A stretch of DNA of 64,000 nt from JAAZMI01 sp964603615 (lineage in GTDB: Bacteria > Bacillota > Dethiobacteria > DTU022 > UBA8154). Each line of letters starts with the position of its first letter. Position 1 is the first letter of the stretch. This document shows positions 17,311 to 25,964 of this stretch, one piece after another. The notes under the pieces are model-generated. The model made no database searches. It was not told the DNA's origin and saw nothing but the letters and a program-made list of their open reading frames with translations. The translations under genes were made by a program, and so were the position numbers. The stretch lies in assembly GCA_964603615.1 (NCBI GenBank), contig CAZRVU010000001.1, positions 62,001 to 126,000 on the forward strand, read 5' to 3'.

Positions 17311-19118
17311 CTATTCGTAAATTAGATATGAGGATAGCCGAACAAATTGCTGCAGGAGAGGTAGTAGAGAACCCTTCCTCTTTGGTTAAAGAATTAGTGG
17401 AAAATTCTCTTGATGCCGGCGCGCAGCAAATAAGGGTATCCTTGCGGCAGGGTGGCCTGAAGGAAATTACTGTCCTTGACGACGGTGCAGGCATACCTTT
17501 TCAAGAAGTCCGCCTGGCTTTAAAAAGGTATGCTACCAGTAAAATAACTTGTGCCGAAGATCTGGGTAAAATCCAAACGCTTGGTTTTCGTGGTGAAGCT
17601 TTGCCCAGTATCGCTGCTGTTTCTAAATTATCGATCACTACCCGTCATCGGGCGGAAGAAAGCGGTGTTCATGCTTATTTTGAGGGGGGGAAGGAGAAAA
17701 CCTTTCAAGAAATTGGTTTTGCCATTGGGACAAAAGTGACAGTTCGGGATCTTTTTTTTAATATGCCGGCCAGGCTTAAATTTATGAAAGGGATACCGGC
17801 GGAGACTGCAAAAGTGTACAGGACAATTCACTGGTTGACTCTTTCTAGGCCGGATGTATCTTTTGCTTTGTACAGGGAAGGAAAACTTTTACTAGAAACG
17901 CCAGGCGATGGCCACTTGTTGAATGTAATTGCTAAACTATATGGCAACAAGCTGGCCCACGAACTGCTTGCTTTAGATTTTAGGAAGGAAGCGTTAACAT
18001 TGTGCGGCTATGTCAGCAACCTTTCTTTTAGCCAGCGCAGCAGGAACCGGCAATTATTTTTTGTTAATCAAAGGTATGTTCGCAGTTCGCTTTTAAAGAA
18101 AGCTCTAGATCGCAGTTATGCCCGTCTTGTGACCTCCCAAAGATACCCGGCTGCCTTTTTGTTTCTGACACTTCCCCCGGGGGAGATCGATGTCAATGTC
18201 CATCCCACCAAGACAGAGGTTCGCTTCCAGGCAGAAGAAATAGTACAGCGTTTTCTGGAACAAAGCCTGCAAACAGCTTTTACCCCGCGTCCTTTTATTT
18301 CAGCAACCAGACAAACGGAGGTTTCTTTGGATCACCTCCAGGGGAGTGTCAGGGAGCAAGCAGTTCCTTTTTCGTCCGCTGTTCCCCGGGGAGACAGCTT
18401 CGTTATTAATAAAATGCAGGAACAAGCCCCCTTAGGGGAATCCCTTATTAACAAGGTGCAGAAGCCAACTCTCCCCGATAAATTTCTTGACCCTTTGTTA
18501 GAAACAAAACCCCGCTCTTTTCAACCCCAAACCATCACTAAAGGCCTCTTTAATGGTATTATCCTGGGGCAGGTTTTTGCTACGTATATTGTACTAATTG
18601 AAAAGGATAGCCTGTTTTTTATAGATCAACATGCTGCACATGAAAGAATTCTGTGGGAAGAGATACAGTTGCAAGAAAAGGATAAAGACTGTTACCAGCA
18701 AGAAATTATTCCTTTTACAGTGGAGGTGACATCTTTTGCTGCAGAAAAATTCAAAGATAAAATAGGGCTTTTTAGAGAACTGGGATTAGAAATTGAACCA
18801 TTTGGCCATAATACTTTTATCGTCAGGGCTGTGCCCTTCTACCTTAAAGATCTTTTTTCTGCGGAGATGTGCCGGGATATTTTTGAAGAGCTTTCCCGGG
18901 AAGAATGGAGTGGACAAGAATTTTTGAAAGAAACTTTACTACAATTTGCTTGTAAAGCAGCAATTAAAGCCAACCATGTTTTAGCGCCAGAGGAGATAAA
19001 GACATTACTCGAACGCCTGGAAAAATGTGCCGACCCCTTTTATTGTCCTCATGGCCGGCCCGTGGTGATTAGAATTACAAAAACAGAGCTTGAAAAACTC
19101 TTTAAAAGACGGGGTTAA
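17307..19118 (+). CDS. mutL: DNA mismatch repair protein MutL
   Basis: 603 residues. GHKL ATPase domain (NSLDAG, DDGAGI, GFRGEAL) and transducer (to about 330), a poorly conserved linker, and a C-terminal dimerisation domain with DQHAAHERILWEE, FACKAAIKANH and CPHGRPVVI. The DQHA motif marks the endonuclease-type MutL found in bacteria without MutH. It nicks the nascent strand after MutS binding. Translationally coupled to mutS. Confidence 0.96.
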   Translation: MTIRKLDMRIAEQIAAGEVVENPSSLVKELVENSLDAGAQQIRVSLRQGGLKEITVLDDGAGIPFQEVRLALKRYATSKITCAEDLGKIQTLGFRGEALPSIAAVSKLSITTRHRAEESGVHAYFEGGKEKTFQEIGFAIGTKVTVRDLFFNMPARLKFMKGIPAETAKVYRTIHWLTLSRPDVSFALYREGKLLLETPGDGHLLNVIAKLYGNKLAHELLALDFRKEALTLCGYVSNLSFSQRSRNRQLFFVNQRYVRSSLLKKALDRSYARLVTSQRYPAAFLFLTLPPGEIDVNVHPTKTEVRFQAEEIVQRFLEQSLQTAFTPRPFISATRQTEVSLDHLQGSVREQAVPFSSAVPRGDSFVINKMQEQAPLGESLINKVQKPTLPDKFLDPLLETKPRSFQPQTITKGLFNGIILGQVFATYIVLIEKDSLFFIDQHAAHERILWEEIQLQEKDKDCYQQEIIPFTVEVTSFAAEKFKDKIGLFRELGLEIEPFGHNTFIVRAVPFYLKDLFSAEMCRDIFEELSREEWSGQEFLKETLLQFACKAAIKANHVLAPEEIKTLLERLEKCADPFYCPHGRPVVIRITKTELEKLFKRRG

Positions 19119-19155
19119 GAAAGAGCTAGGGGGGGAGGGGGAAAAGAAAAAAGTA

Positions 19156-20118
19156 ATGAAATCAAAAGAACAGATGGCACAAAAATCTCCGGTACCACTC
19201 CTGGTTGTGGTTGGTCCGACTGCTGTGGGTAAAACTAAAATAGCTTTAACCCTTGCTCAAAAATTAAATGGTGAGATAGTGTCCGCCGACTCTGTCCAGG
19301 TCTACCGCTACCTGAATATTGGCAGTGCCAAGCCTACGTTGCAGGAAAAACAGGGTATTCCTCATCACCTGATCGATCTCGTTGATCCGGATGTCAACTT
19401 TACAGTTTATGATTATCAACAGCGGGCGCAAAAGGTTATTCAAGAAATAAATCAAAGGGGCAGGTTGCCAATTTTAACGGGGGGGACCGGCCTTTATATC
19501 AAGGCTGTTCTAGACGGCTATCGTTTTGGTAGTGGTAAAACCGATCCTGTAATCAGAAGACATTTGGCGGAAGAGCTTACGTTAAAGGGCAAAGAGCATC
19601 TATACCGGCTACTGCAACAGGTTGATCCTACTACGGCAGAAAAGGTGCATCCCAATGACCTGCGGCGGGTTGAAAGGGCCCTCGAATACTATTACCTCAC
19701 GGGGGAACCGATCTCCCGGCAAAAAGAGCGTACAAAAAAGCAGAAAAATGAACATTACCGCTTGACCCTGGTGGGCTTAACGATGAAAAGGAGCCACCTT
19801 TATGAACGGATCAACAGCAGAACTGAACTTATGTTAAAAAAAGGTTTACTTACAGAAGTAAGGCAATTGTTGGCCAGGGGTTATAAAAGCAATCTGAAGT
19901 CCCTGCAGTCTTTGGGCTACCAGCATCTGATTCGTTATTTGGAAGGTGAATGGGATTGGGTGACCGCTGTATCTACATTAAAAAGGGATACGAGGCGCTA
20001 TGCCAAAAGACAGATGACCTGGTTCCGTGCCGATAAAAGGGTATACTGGTACGAGCTAGCATCTCAGGTAGAGAAATCAATTATCGATCATATTTGTTTC
20101 AGAATAGAAGGATATTGA
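19156..20118 (+). CDS. miaA: tRNA dimethylallyltransferase
   Basis: Transfers a dimethylallyl group to A37 of tRNAs reading UNN codons; MiaB then modifies the product. 320 residues from ATG 19156. P-loop GPTAVGKTK, SADSVQVYRYLNIGSAKP and GGTGLYIKAVLDGY are the family motifs. A G-rich ribosome site (GGGGGAGGGGG) lies about 14 bases upstream, rather far. The frame is open upstream into the mutL end but offers no good start there. It is followed by hfq, as in many bacteria. Confidence 0.94.
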   Translation: MKSKEQMAQKSPVPLLVVVGPTAVGKTKIALTLAQKLNGEIVSADSVQVYRYLNIGSAKPTLQEKQGIPHHLIDLVDPDVNFTVYDYQQRAQKVIQEINQRGRLPILTGGTGLYIKAVLDGYRFGSGKTDPVIRRHLAEELTLKGKEHLYRLLQQVDPTTAEKVHPNDLRRVERALEYYYLTGEPISRQKERTKKQKNEHYRLTLVGLTMKRSHLYERINSRTELMLKKGLLTEVRQLLARGYKSNLKSLQSLGYQHLIRYLEGEWDWVTAVSTLKRDTRRYAKRQMTWFRADKRVYWYELASQVEKSIIDHICFRIEGY

Positions 20119-20166
20119 TATTTTTTACCGAATATAGTGTAAGGTAAAGAAAGGATGGCGATACCT

Positions 20167-20427
20167 GTGACGAAAGGAACCCATAATCTTCAAGACAATT
20201 TCTTGAATCAAATTCGCAAAGAAAATATGCTGAGCACCATTTTTCTTGTAAATGGTTACCAGATTAAGGGAAGCGTGCGTAGCTTTGATAATTTTACAAT
20301 TCTTCTAGATGTTGACGGAAAACAACAACTGGTCTATAAACATGCTATCTCTACCATTGTACCTTTTCGTAATATCGCTATTAGCATGGTGCCCGCAACC
20401 GCTACCGAGCAGCAGGAAATCGCCTAA
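20167..20427 (+). CDS. hfq: RNA chaperone Hfq
   Basis: 86 residues. Sm1 motif (NLQDNFLNQIRKENM, FLVNGYQIKGSVRSFDNF) and Sm2 motif (YKHAISTIVP) are complete. The hexameric ring matches small RNAs to mRNAs. GTG 20167 aligns with usual Hfq starts (MTKG.HNLQD). ATG 20155, four codons earlier, is equally possible by spacing to purine-rich sites. It lies 49 bases after miaA in the same direction. Confidence 0.93.
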   Translation: MTKGTHNLQDNFLNQIRKENMLSTIFLVNGYQIKGSVRSFDNFTILLDVDGKQQLVYKHAISTIVPFRNIAISMVPATATEQQEIA

Positions 20428-20573
20428 TCAGTTTGCTTGATTAGAATATAGCCCGGATAATGTTTACCTGAAGGTTTAATTATATTTTGAAATCCAATTT
20501 AATTTTTATTAAAGATATTTGTCTGTTTTTTCAGGATGAATCATTTCTTGAATACTCCTGAGCATCTAGTGAA

Positions 20574-20598
20574 GGCACTTGGGAACAAGTGTCTTTTT
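20574..20598 (+). terminator. Terminator after hfq
   Basis: CACTTG (20576-20581), GGAA loop, CAAGTG (20586-20591), then TCTTTTT. A smaller inverted repeat overlaps the hfq stop codon (20424-20444). Confidence 0.65.
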
Positions 20599-20665
20599 AA
20601 ATTATTAAAACATCTTGCCGGCAAATCTAGAATCTGTCAGGAAAAGAAAGGAGCGTTGTTAAAAC

Positions 20666-22003
20666 GTGGAATGGTGGCAGCTTGTTTCGCTTGCCCCCCA
20701 AATTGCAGGGATAATTGCAGCAGCAGAAAAAAAAGTAACTAAACAGCATCGTGCAATTGGGCGCACTTGTTTGTTTAACCAAACAAAAGTATTAAAGGCT
20801 TTCCAGGAGTTGAGGATCAGCGATGAATGCTTTCATTCTAGTGCCGGTTATGGCTATCATGATCTGGGTAGGGAAAAGCTCGAAAAATTATTTGCACTGG
20901 TTTTTGGCGGTGAAGATGCATTGGTCAGGCCACACTTTATCTCGGGAACACATACGATTTATAGTTGTTTAAGGGGGTTGCTGCGGCCGGGGCAACGTTT
21001 AATTTCAATTACCGGTTTACCCTATGATACGTTAGCGCGGGCCATCACAGGGGAGGGGAGGGGCGGGGGGGATGGGGACGACGGGCAGCATGCTGGCAGG
21101 TCTTCTACTTCCGGGGCCGGCAGTAGAAATCCTGGTCAGAATGAAGGCAATCTTGTGGATTTCGGTGTATCTTTTGACAGCCTTGGTTTAGAAGAATTCC
21201 GTCACCCCAAAGGGGAAATTAAGCTATGCTCAATGCTCCAGCATCCAACTAAAGTAGTCTTTATTCAGCGTTCGAGAGGCTATGATCCCGCTCACCCATC
21301 GCTCACGGTTGAAGAAATAGGGGAGCTGATTCAAAAGGCCCGTTTTTTCAACCGGGAGGTGATTATTTTTGTAGATAACTGCTACGGGGAATTTGTGGAG
21401 AAAACAGAACCCCTGGCCGTGGGGGCAGATGTGATTGCGGGCTCTTTGATTAAAAATCCCGGGGGAGGTTTGGCTCCTACCGGGGGCTATGTGGTTGGAG
21501 AGCAAAAATACATTGCACAGATCAGCAACACTCTTTCTGCTCCCGGGTTGGGAAAAGAGTTGGGTGCCTTCGAGCATAAAAGACTCTATTTCCAGGGTTT
21601 TTTTATGGCGCCTCACCTTGTAGCTGAAGCCCTTAAGGGCGCTGTAACCATGGCTGCTGCCCTGGAAGGGTTGGGTTATGACGTAGAACCCCGCTTCGAT
21701 GCACAAAGGGGGGACCTGGTGCAGTTGATAACCCTAAAAAATCAGGGGGAGTTGGAAAAAATCTGCCGGGCAGTGCAAAGCTTTTCCCCGTTGGATTCTT
21801 ATGTAACGCCTGTAGCTGGTAATACACCGGGTTATACGGTGCCTATCTTTATGGCGGCCGGGACCTTTGTACAGGGTGCCACCAGCGAATTTACAGCCGA
21901 TGCACCTTTACGTGAACCATTTACTGTGTATATTCAAGGAGGGCTTACCTACCAGCATGTGCTCCTGGGCCTGGCTGCAATTTTAAAAACTATTTTGGAT
22001 TAG
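20666..22003 (+). CDS. PLP-dependent enzyme of the aluminium-resistance / methionine gamma-lyase-like family
   Basis: 445 residues. Fold-type I PLP enzyme with GTHTIYSCLRGLLRPGQ, IFVDNCYGEF and GSLIKNPGGGLAPTGGY, whose lysine should bind PLP. Homologues are named aluminium resistance protein or methionine gamma-lyase-like; the true substrate is not settled. It is commonly found between hfq and lexA in this group. An unusual Gly/Ser/Asp-rich insertion (about 130-158) is encoded by a G-rich tract (see that entry). Start GTG 20666, with AAAGGAG 12 bases upstream. Confidence 0.85.
   Translation: MEWWQLVSLAPQIAGIIAAAEKKVTKQHRAIGRTCLFNQTKVLKAFQELRISDECFHSSAGYGYHDLGREKLEKLFALVFGGEDALVRPHFISGTHTIYSCLRGLLRPGQRLISITGLPYDTLARAITGEGRGGGDGDDGQHAGRSSTSGAGSRNPGQNEGNLVDFGVSFDSLGLEEFRHPKGEIKLCSMLQHPTKVVFIQRSRGYDPAHPSLTVEEIGELIQKARFFNREVIIFVDNCYGEFVEKTEPLAVGADVIAGSLIKNPGGGLAPTGGYVVGEQKYIAQISNTLSAPGLGKELGAFEHKRLYFQGFFMAPHLVAEALKGAVTMAAALEGLGYDVEPRFDAQRGDLVQLITLKNQGELEKICRAVQSFSPLDSYVTPVAGNTPGYTVPIFMAAGTFVQGATSEFTADAPLREPFTVYIQGGLTYQHVLLGLAAILKTILD
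21050..21077 (+). other. G-quadruplex-type tract inside the PLP enzyme gene
   Basis: Five G-runs of at least four, separated by one or two bases (GGGG-A-GGGG-A-GGGG-C-G7-AT-GGGG). It lies on the coding strand, so both mRNA and DNA could fold. It encodes the start of a low-complexity insertion. Confidence 0.7.
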
Positions 22004-22065
22004 CCTGCACAAAATGCCAGTAACCACCTGGTTTTTATAGGTCTATGCCATCTTGCGGTTTTTGC

Positions 22066-22099
22066 CATCCTGAGCGTCGTTAGTGCAAGATCTATTTTA
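22066..22099. repeat. Remnant of a dispersed REP-like repeat
   Basis: CCATCCTGAGCG ... AAGATCT resembles a widely seen dispersed element with CATCCTGAGCG near one end and GGATCT near the other. ATCTTGC (22051-22057) and GCAAGAT can pair around it. It lies in the convergent gap between the PLP enzyme and lexA. A single degenerate copy; a CTCAGGATG word also occurs near 1521. Confidence 0.35.
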
Positions 22100-22104
22100 T
22101 TATC

Positions 22105-22743
22105 TTATTCCCAGAGCCTGATTAAGCCGATTACTTTGCCCAACAAACGGACGTCTTGGGAAATTATTGGGGCATAATCTGGGTTTTCGGGTTTTAAACG
22201 AATACAACCTTTTTCCCGGTAAAATCGTTTTACCGTTGCTTCTTCTCCAAGTAGGGCCACTACAATTTCCCCATTTTCTGCAACCGGCTGCTGTTTAACA
22301 ATGACCAGATCCCCATCCAAGATATCTGCACCTTGCATGCTGGAGCCTTTGACCCGTAGTAGAAAAACAGCATCTCTTTTTACAATCTCCTCCGGCAGAG
22401 CCAGGTAGCTTTCAATATTTTCTTCCGCCAGCACGGGTAAACCGGCAGTAACCTGGCCTAACAGGGGGATTAGCCTGGTTTTATCCTTCAGCGAAGTATT
22501 TATTTCGGTGGCAGGATTGAGTATTTTAATAGCCCGGGGTTTGGTGGGATCCCGGCGAAGATACCCCTTTTTTTCCAAAGCCTTTAAGTGAGCATGGGCT
22601 GTTGAACTGGAGCGTAGCCCCATTGCCTGGCAAATTTCCCGGACGGAGGGGGGATAATTATTTTGGAAAACCTGCTCTGTGATATATTCTAAGATTTCTT
22701 TCTGCCGCGGTGATAGCTCTTTCAAAACGTTCAACCCTTTCAT
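22105..22743 (-). CDS. lexA: LexA repressor
   Basis: 212 residues. N-terminal winged helix with the recognition region (SVREICQAMGLRSSSTAHAHL), then an S24 self-cleavage domain: cleavage site A100-G101, nucleophile S135 in KGSSM, general-base K172 in EATVKRF. It represses SOS genes until RecA filaments stimulate self-cleavage. Its own promoter carries a LexA-like operator. It lies downstream of leuA on the same strand. Confidence 0.96.
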   Translation of the reverse strand: MKGLNVLKELSPRQKEILEYITEQVFQNNYPPSVREICQAMGLRSSSTAHAHLKALEKKGYLRRDPTKPRAIKILNPATEINTSLKDKTRLIPLLGQVTAGLPVLAEENIESYLALPEEIVKRDAVFLLRVKGSSMQGADILDGDLVIVKQQPVAENGEIVVALLGEEATVKRFYREKGCIRLKPENPDYAPIISQDVRLLGKVIGLIRLWE

Positions 22744-22769
22744 AGCTGCCCTTTTATGTCTTAAAATGG

Positions 22770-22810
22770 ATTATATCATAAAAGAGACCTGGTAGCAAAC
22801 AATGGTTCGC
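22770..22810 (-). promoter_or_regulatory. lexA promoter with overlapping LexA operator
   Basis: Reading the minus strand: operator GCGAACCATTGTTTGC (22795-22810), close to the Firmicutes SOS box GAAC-N4-GTTC with one mismatched position. The -35 TTGCTA (22793-22798) overlaps it; after a 17-base spacer the -10 is TATAAT (22770-22775). Binding there would block RNA polymerase, giving autoregulation. Confidence 0.7.
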
Positions 22811-22889
22811 TATTTAAACACATTATTTTTCAGGAGGGTGAAAATATTTTAAGCCCTATTTTCAAAGCAGTTACCTTTTTAAATGAATC

Positions 22890-24455
22890 TTATGGTAGGG
22901 ATTGCTGAATAATATTATTATTGTTGTTCTTGTTAGCCTGCAGGTTAATTAATTTATTGATACTATCCAAATAGGCTTTAGCACTGGCTTCTATAATGTC
23001 TGTACTTACTCCCCGCCCGATTATTGTTTTATCTTCATGGGTTATTTTGATGGATACTTCTCCAAGTGCATCGAGGCCATGGGTTACAGCGCGTAAGTTA
23101 TAGTTTTCCAGGCGGGTATCTATTCCGGTTATTTTGTCAATTGCTTTGTAGGCGGCATCAATGGGGCCGGCTCCGCTGGAGACCTCCTCTAATATATTTT
23201 CATCTTTGCGCAGCCGTACTACAGCAGCAGGTACGGTTTTTGTGCCGCTAACAGTTTGCAAATAGACCAGCTCATAGGTCGGCTCGGCAAAGGAGATGTC
23301 GATCAGCAGTGCTTCTAGATCTTCCGGATAAACTTCTTTCTTTTTGTCGGCAAGTTCCAAAAAACGCTGGTAAAACGTCCCGAATTCTACTTCGTCCAAC
23401 TGGTAGTTTAGCGTTTCTAGCTGGTGGCGAACCGCGTGCCGGCCCGAACGGGCGGTAAGGTTCATCTGCGCTGCCTGCCCGCCAATTAAGTCAGCATTGA
23501 TTATCTCGTAGGTGCTTTTGTCTTTCAGCACACCGTCTTGATGAATACCCGAGGAGTGGGCAAAGGCGTTAATTCCAATAATAGCTTTATTCACGGGGAT
23601 GGGTATTCCTGTCAGTTTGCTGACCATGCGGCTTGTGCGGTATATTTCCCTTAAGTTGATGCCCGTTTTAAAAGGAAACTGATCTGGTCTGATAATCATA
23701 GCCAGGACGATTTCTTCCAGGGCTGCGTTTCCCGCTCTTTCGCCGATACCATTAATGTTACATTCCACTTGCCTGGCTCCATTTTGTACAGCGGCCAAAC
23801 TATTAAAAACGGCCAGCCCCAGATCGTTATGGCAGTGTACGCTGAGTACGGCTCGTTCAATATTAGGGACCCGGGCACGGATTGTTCTGACGAGGCGTCC
23901 GTACTCGTTAGGGGTAGTAAAACCAACTGTATCGGGAATATTGACTACAGTCGCCCCTGCATTAATCACTGCTTCGATGACCCGTAAAATATAATCCTCC
24001 CGTGAGCGGGTGGCATCTTCCAGGGAATATTCTACATCTGTAGTTAGGCTTTTGGCGTATCTAACAGCCTTAACAGCTTCTTGCAAACATACTTCTGGAT
24101 CTTTGCGCAGTTTTTTATCCATGTGCAGGTCGGAAGAAGCTAAAAAAATGTGCAGGCGGGGTTTTTCAGCATCTTTAATCGATTCCCAAGCGCATTTAAT
24201 ATCGTCCGTAACAGTCCGGGCCAAAGCAGTGATCGTGGGCCCCTTGACCGTTCTGGCTATTTGTTGTACGGCACGAAAGTCTCCGGGGGAGGAGATGGGG
24301 AATCCCGCTTCAATGACATCGACGCCCAACCTGGCCAGTTGACGGGCAATTTCAAGTTTTTCCCGGGCATTCAGTTTTGCGCCGGGAGTTTGTTCTCCGT
24401 CCCGCAAAGTACTGTCAAATATAAAAACCCTGTTATTGTTGTTATCATTATGCAT
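22890..24455 (-). CDS. leuA: 2-isopropylmalate synthase
   Basis: Condenses 2-oxoisovalerate with acetyl-CoA in the first committed step of leucine synthesis. 521 residues from ATG 24455. TIM-barrel catalytic domain (STLRDGEQTPGA, HCHNDLGLA, NINGIGERAGN), then LeuA allosteric dimer domain (about 390-505) for leucine feedback. GGAGAGG precedes the ATG; an upstream GTG (24464) overlaps that site and is not used. The asparagine-rich last residues are unusual. No other leu genes are adjacent. A T-box controls it. Confidence 0.94.
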   Translation of the reverse strand: MHNDNNNNRVFIFDSTLRDGEQTPGAKLNAREKLEIARQLARLGVDVIEAGFPISSPGDFRAVQQIARTVKGPTITALARTVTDDIKCAWESIKDAEKPRLHIFLASSDLHMDKKLRKDPEVCLQEAVKAVRYAKSLTTDVEYSLEDATRSREDYILRVIEAVINAGATVVNIPDTVGFTTPNEYGRLVRTIRARVPNIERAVLSVHCHNDLGLAVFNSLAAVQNGARQVECNINGIGERAGNAALEEIVLAMIIRPDQFPFKTGINLREIYRTSRMVSKLTGIPIPVNKAIIGINAFAHSSGIHQDGVLKDKSTYEIINADLIGGQAAQMNLTARSGRHAVRHQLETLNYQLDEVEFGTFYQRFLELADKKKEVYPEDLEALLIDISFAEPTYELVYLQTVSGTKTVPAAVVRLRKDENILEEVSSGAGPIDAAYKAIDKITGIDTRLENYNLRAVTHGLDALGEVSIKITHEDKTIIGRGVSTDIIEASAKAYLDSINKLINLQANKNNNNNIIQQSLP

Positions 24456-24491
24456 GCTGTGCACCTCTCCATATCTTTAAAATTATACATT

Positions 24492-24842
24492 AAAAAACCT
24501 TTCGTCTCCAGGCAATGCTTTAGAGACGAAAGGTTGATCTTCCGCGGTACCACTCTATTTGGCAGGTTCTTTTCATATTTCCCGCCCACTTCAGAAGTGC
24601 CCTTTTATAACGGTAAGGCTCCGTCTAACCCTACTTTAAACCTTTTTGGTTTCCGGGTAACGGTTAATCCGGACGAACGAAGCACCGGGGGGGACAGTGC
24701 CCACGTTTCATCCTTATAACCGTTCCACGGCAATTCAGGTAGCTCCTCACAGGCGAGTTTCAGAAAGGGAAGTGGTTGCCCTTGCAGCAAACGACAACTC
24801 TCTGTACACTTCCGGAATTTCCTACTGATCCTGTTCATCGGC
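24492..24842 (-). promoter_or_regulatory. Leucine T-box leader of leuA
   Basis: On the minus strand the T-box core AGAGTGGTACCGCGGA lies at 24541-24556. The UGGU bulge fits the discriminator A of tRNA-Leu. A perfect 13-bp terminator (24523-24535 with 24496-24508) ends in a T tract. In stem I, ACAGG before AGTA pairs with CCTGT, and the triplet just 5' of that arm, after GAAA, is CUC (24755-24757), a leucine codon. Uncharged tRNA-Leu should favour the antiterminator and read-through into leuA. Confidence 0.9.
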
Positions 24843-24870
24843 CTAAATGATTATTCAATTTGATTATTAG

Positions 24871-24897
24871 CTTATACTTAATTACCGTTTTTGTCAA
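24871..24897 (-). promoter_or_regulatory. Promoter of the T-box leuA transcript
   Basis: Perfect TTGACA (24892-24897, minus strand). The -10 is TATAAG with a 15-base spacer or TAAGCT with 17. Transcription would start just before stem I of the T-box. Confidence 0.55.
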
Positions 24898-24919
24898 TCC
24901 CCCCGGGGAGAAATTATTA

Positions 24920-24952
<33 letters not shown>

Positions 24953-24996
24953 GAGGGGATCGCAAATTATATCCTCAAGCGTTCTTTTATTAAAAT

Positions 24997-25030
24997 CCCC
25001 CTGCGGAAAAAGTTGTTTTCACCGCAGGGG
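24997..25030 (-). terminator. Terminator of the formate dehydrogenase operon
   Basis: CCCCTGCGG and CCGCAGGGG form a 9-bp GC-rich stem with a 15-base loop about 100 bases after fdnH. On the minus strand it is followed by GATTTTAAT, a modest T tract. Confidence 0.6.
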
Positions 25031-25128
25031 AATTAATTCGAAGCTATTTTCCCACGTCAAAAACGTGGCCATTTCGTGAGGAAAACAATAGAAATAAATA
25101 CTAGTCTTTATTCCGCGTGTCTCCGGGT

Positions 25129-25905
25129 TTAGGTTGTTGTGCTGTTCCCGGTTTGCTTTTTGGATTCACTTTTGTTTATCCATAACGCAAAGAACATGGC
25201 CAGAACTACCAATACCCGGACAGGCTTGAAAATAACGTTCCAAATATTTGCCCTTGTGGAAACGCGGGGGTTTTCAGGCAGGCCATATTTTTCCGGACGA
25301 TCTTCTAATACATAAAGCATACCCAGACCATCCAGTTCTTCCAAGCCGTAGATGTTGGCATCTGCATTACCATTATTTTGTAAATGCTTCAAGCGTTTAT
25401 TGGCCAGGGCAACCATCTCGGAACGATCTCCATAAGAGAGGGCTCCCGTAGGACAGGTCGTTACACAAGCGGGTTTTAAGCCGGCTGTGATTCGGTCATA
25501 GCAGAAGGTGCATTTCCTGGCTACGTTAGCCTCCTGGTCAAATCCAATAACATTATAAGTACAGTTGGCAACGCAGTAGTTACAACCAATGCACTTATCC
25601 TGATCGATCTTCACGGTACCATAATCAGTATGGTAAATGGCACCGGCCGGACAAACTTTGACGCAGGCAGCGTCGGTGCAGTGCATGCAACCCTGTTTGC
25701 TAAACAGCCATTTAACTTTATCCCCTTCAGCATATTCACGGAATGCTATCTTTGTCCAGGTATTCGCTGAAAAATTTGGTGGATTTTCATAGGTTCCCTG
25801 AAAGCTGGTCTTAATTGCCGGGAGTTGATTCCACTGTTTACAGGCGACCTGGCAAGCCCGACACGCAGTGCACTTGGAAGCATCATAAAGAATGGATTTT
25901 TTCAT
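25129..25905 (-). CDS. fdnH: Formate dehydrogenase iron-sulfur subunit (FdnH-like)
   Basis: 258 residues. Sixteen cysteines form four [4Fe-4S] sites: CTACRACQVAC (from C12), CMHCTDAACVKVCP, CIGCNYCVANC, and CTFC with ACVTTCP. This matches the beta subunit of membrane formate dehydrogenases (FdnH/FdoH) and related DMSO-reductase-family partners. A single membrane helix near residues 228-245 anchors it, as in FdnH. It should carry electrons from FdnG to the membrane. It is the last gene of the fdnG-fdhE-rnfC-rnfD-fdnH operon, whereas in enterobacteria it directly follows fdnG. AAAGGTGGG precedes the start. Confidence 0.9.
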   Translation of the reverse strand: MKKSILYDASKCTACRACQVACKQWNQLPAIKTSFQGTYENPPNFSANTWTKIAFREYAEGDKVKWLFSKQGCMHCTDAACVKVCPAGAIYHTDYGTVKIDQDKCIGCNYCVANCTYNVIGFDQEANVARKCTFCYDRITAGLKPACVTTCPTGALSYGDRSEMVALANKRLKHLQNNGNADANIYGLEELDGLGMLYVLEDRPEKYGLPENPRVSTRANIWNVIFKPVRVLVVLAMFFALWINKSESKKQTGNSTTT

Positions 25906-25964
25906 AGTTTATCCCACCTTTCTTTACAATTGGGTGAGGTATGGGGTGAACATTGTCACCCACG

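Noticed and set aside
20536..20742. A 68-codon cysteine-containing frame before the PLP enzyme gene
   Set aside because: It spans the terminator after hfq and overlaps the next gene in another frame; no ribosome site.
24150..24719. A 189-codon plus-strand frame opposite leuA and its leader
   Set aside because: It lies antisense to leuA and the T-box, which fully explain the region.
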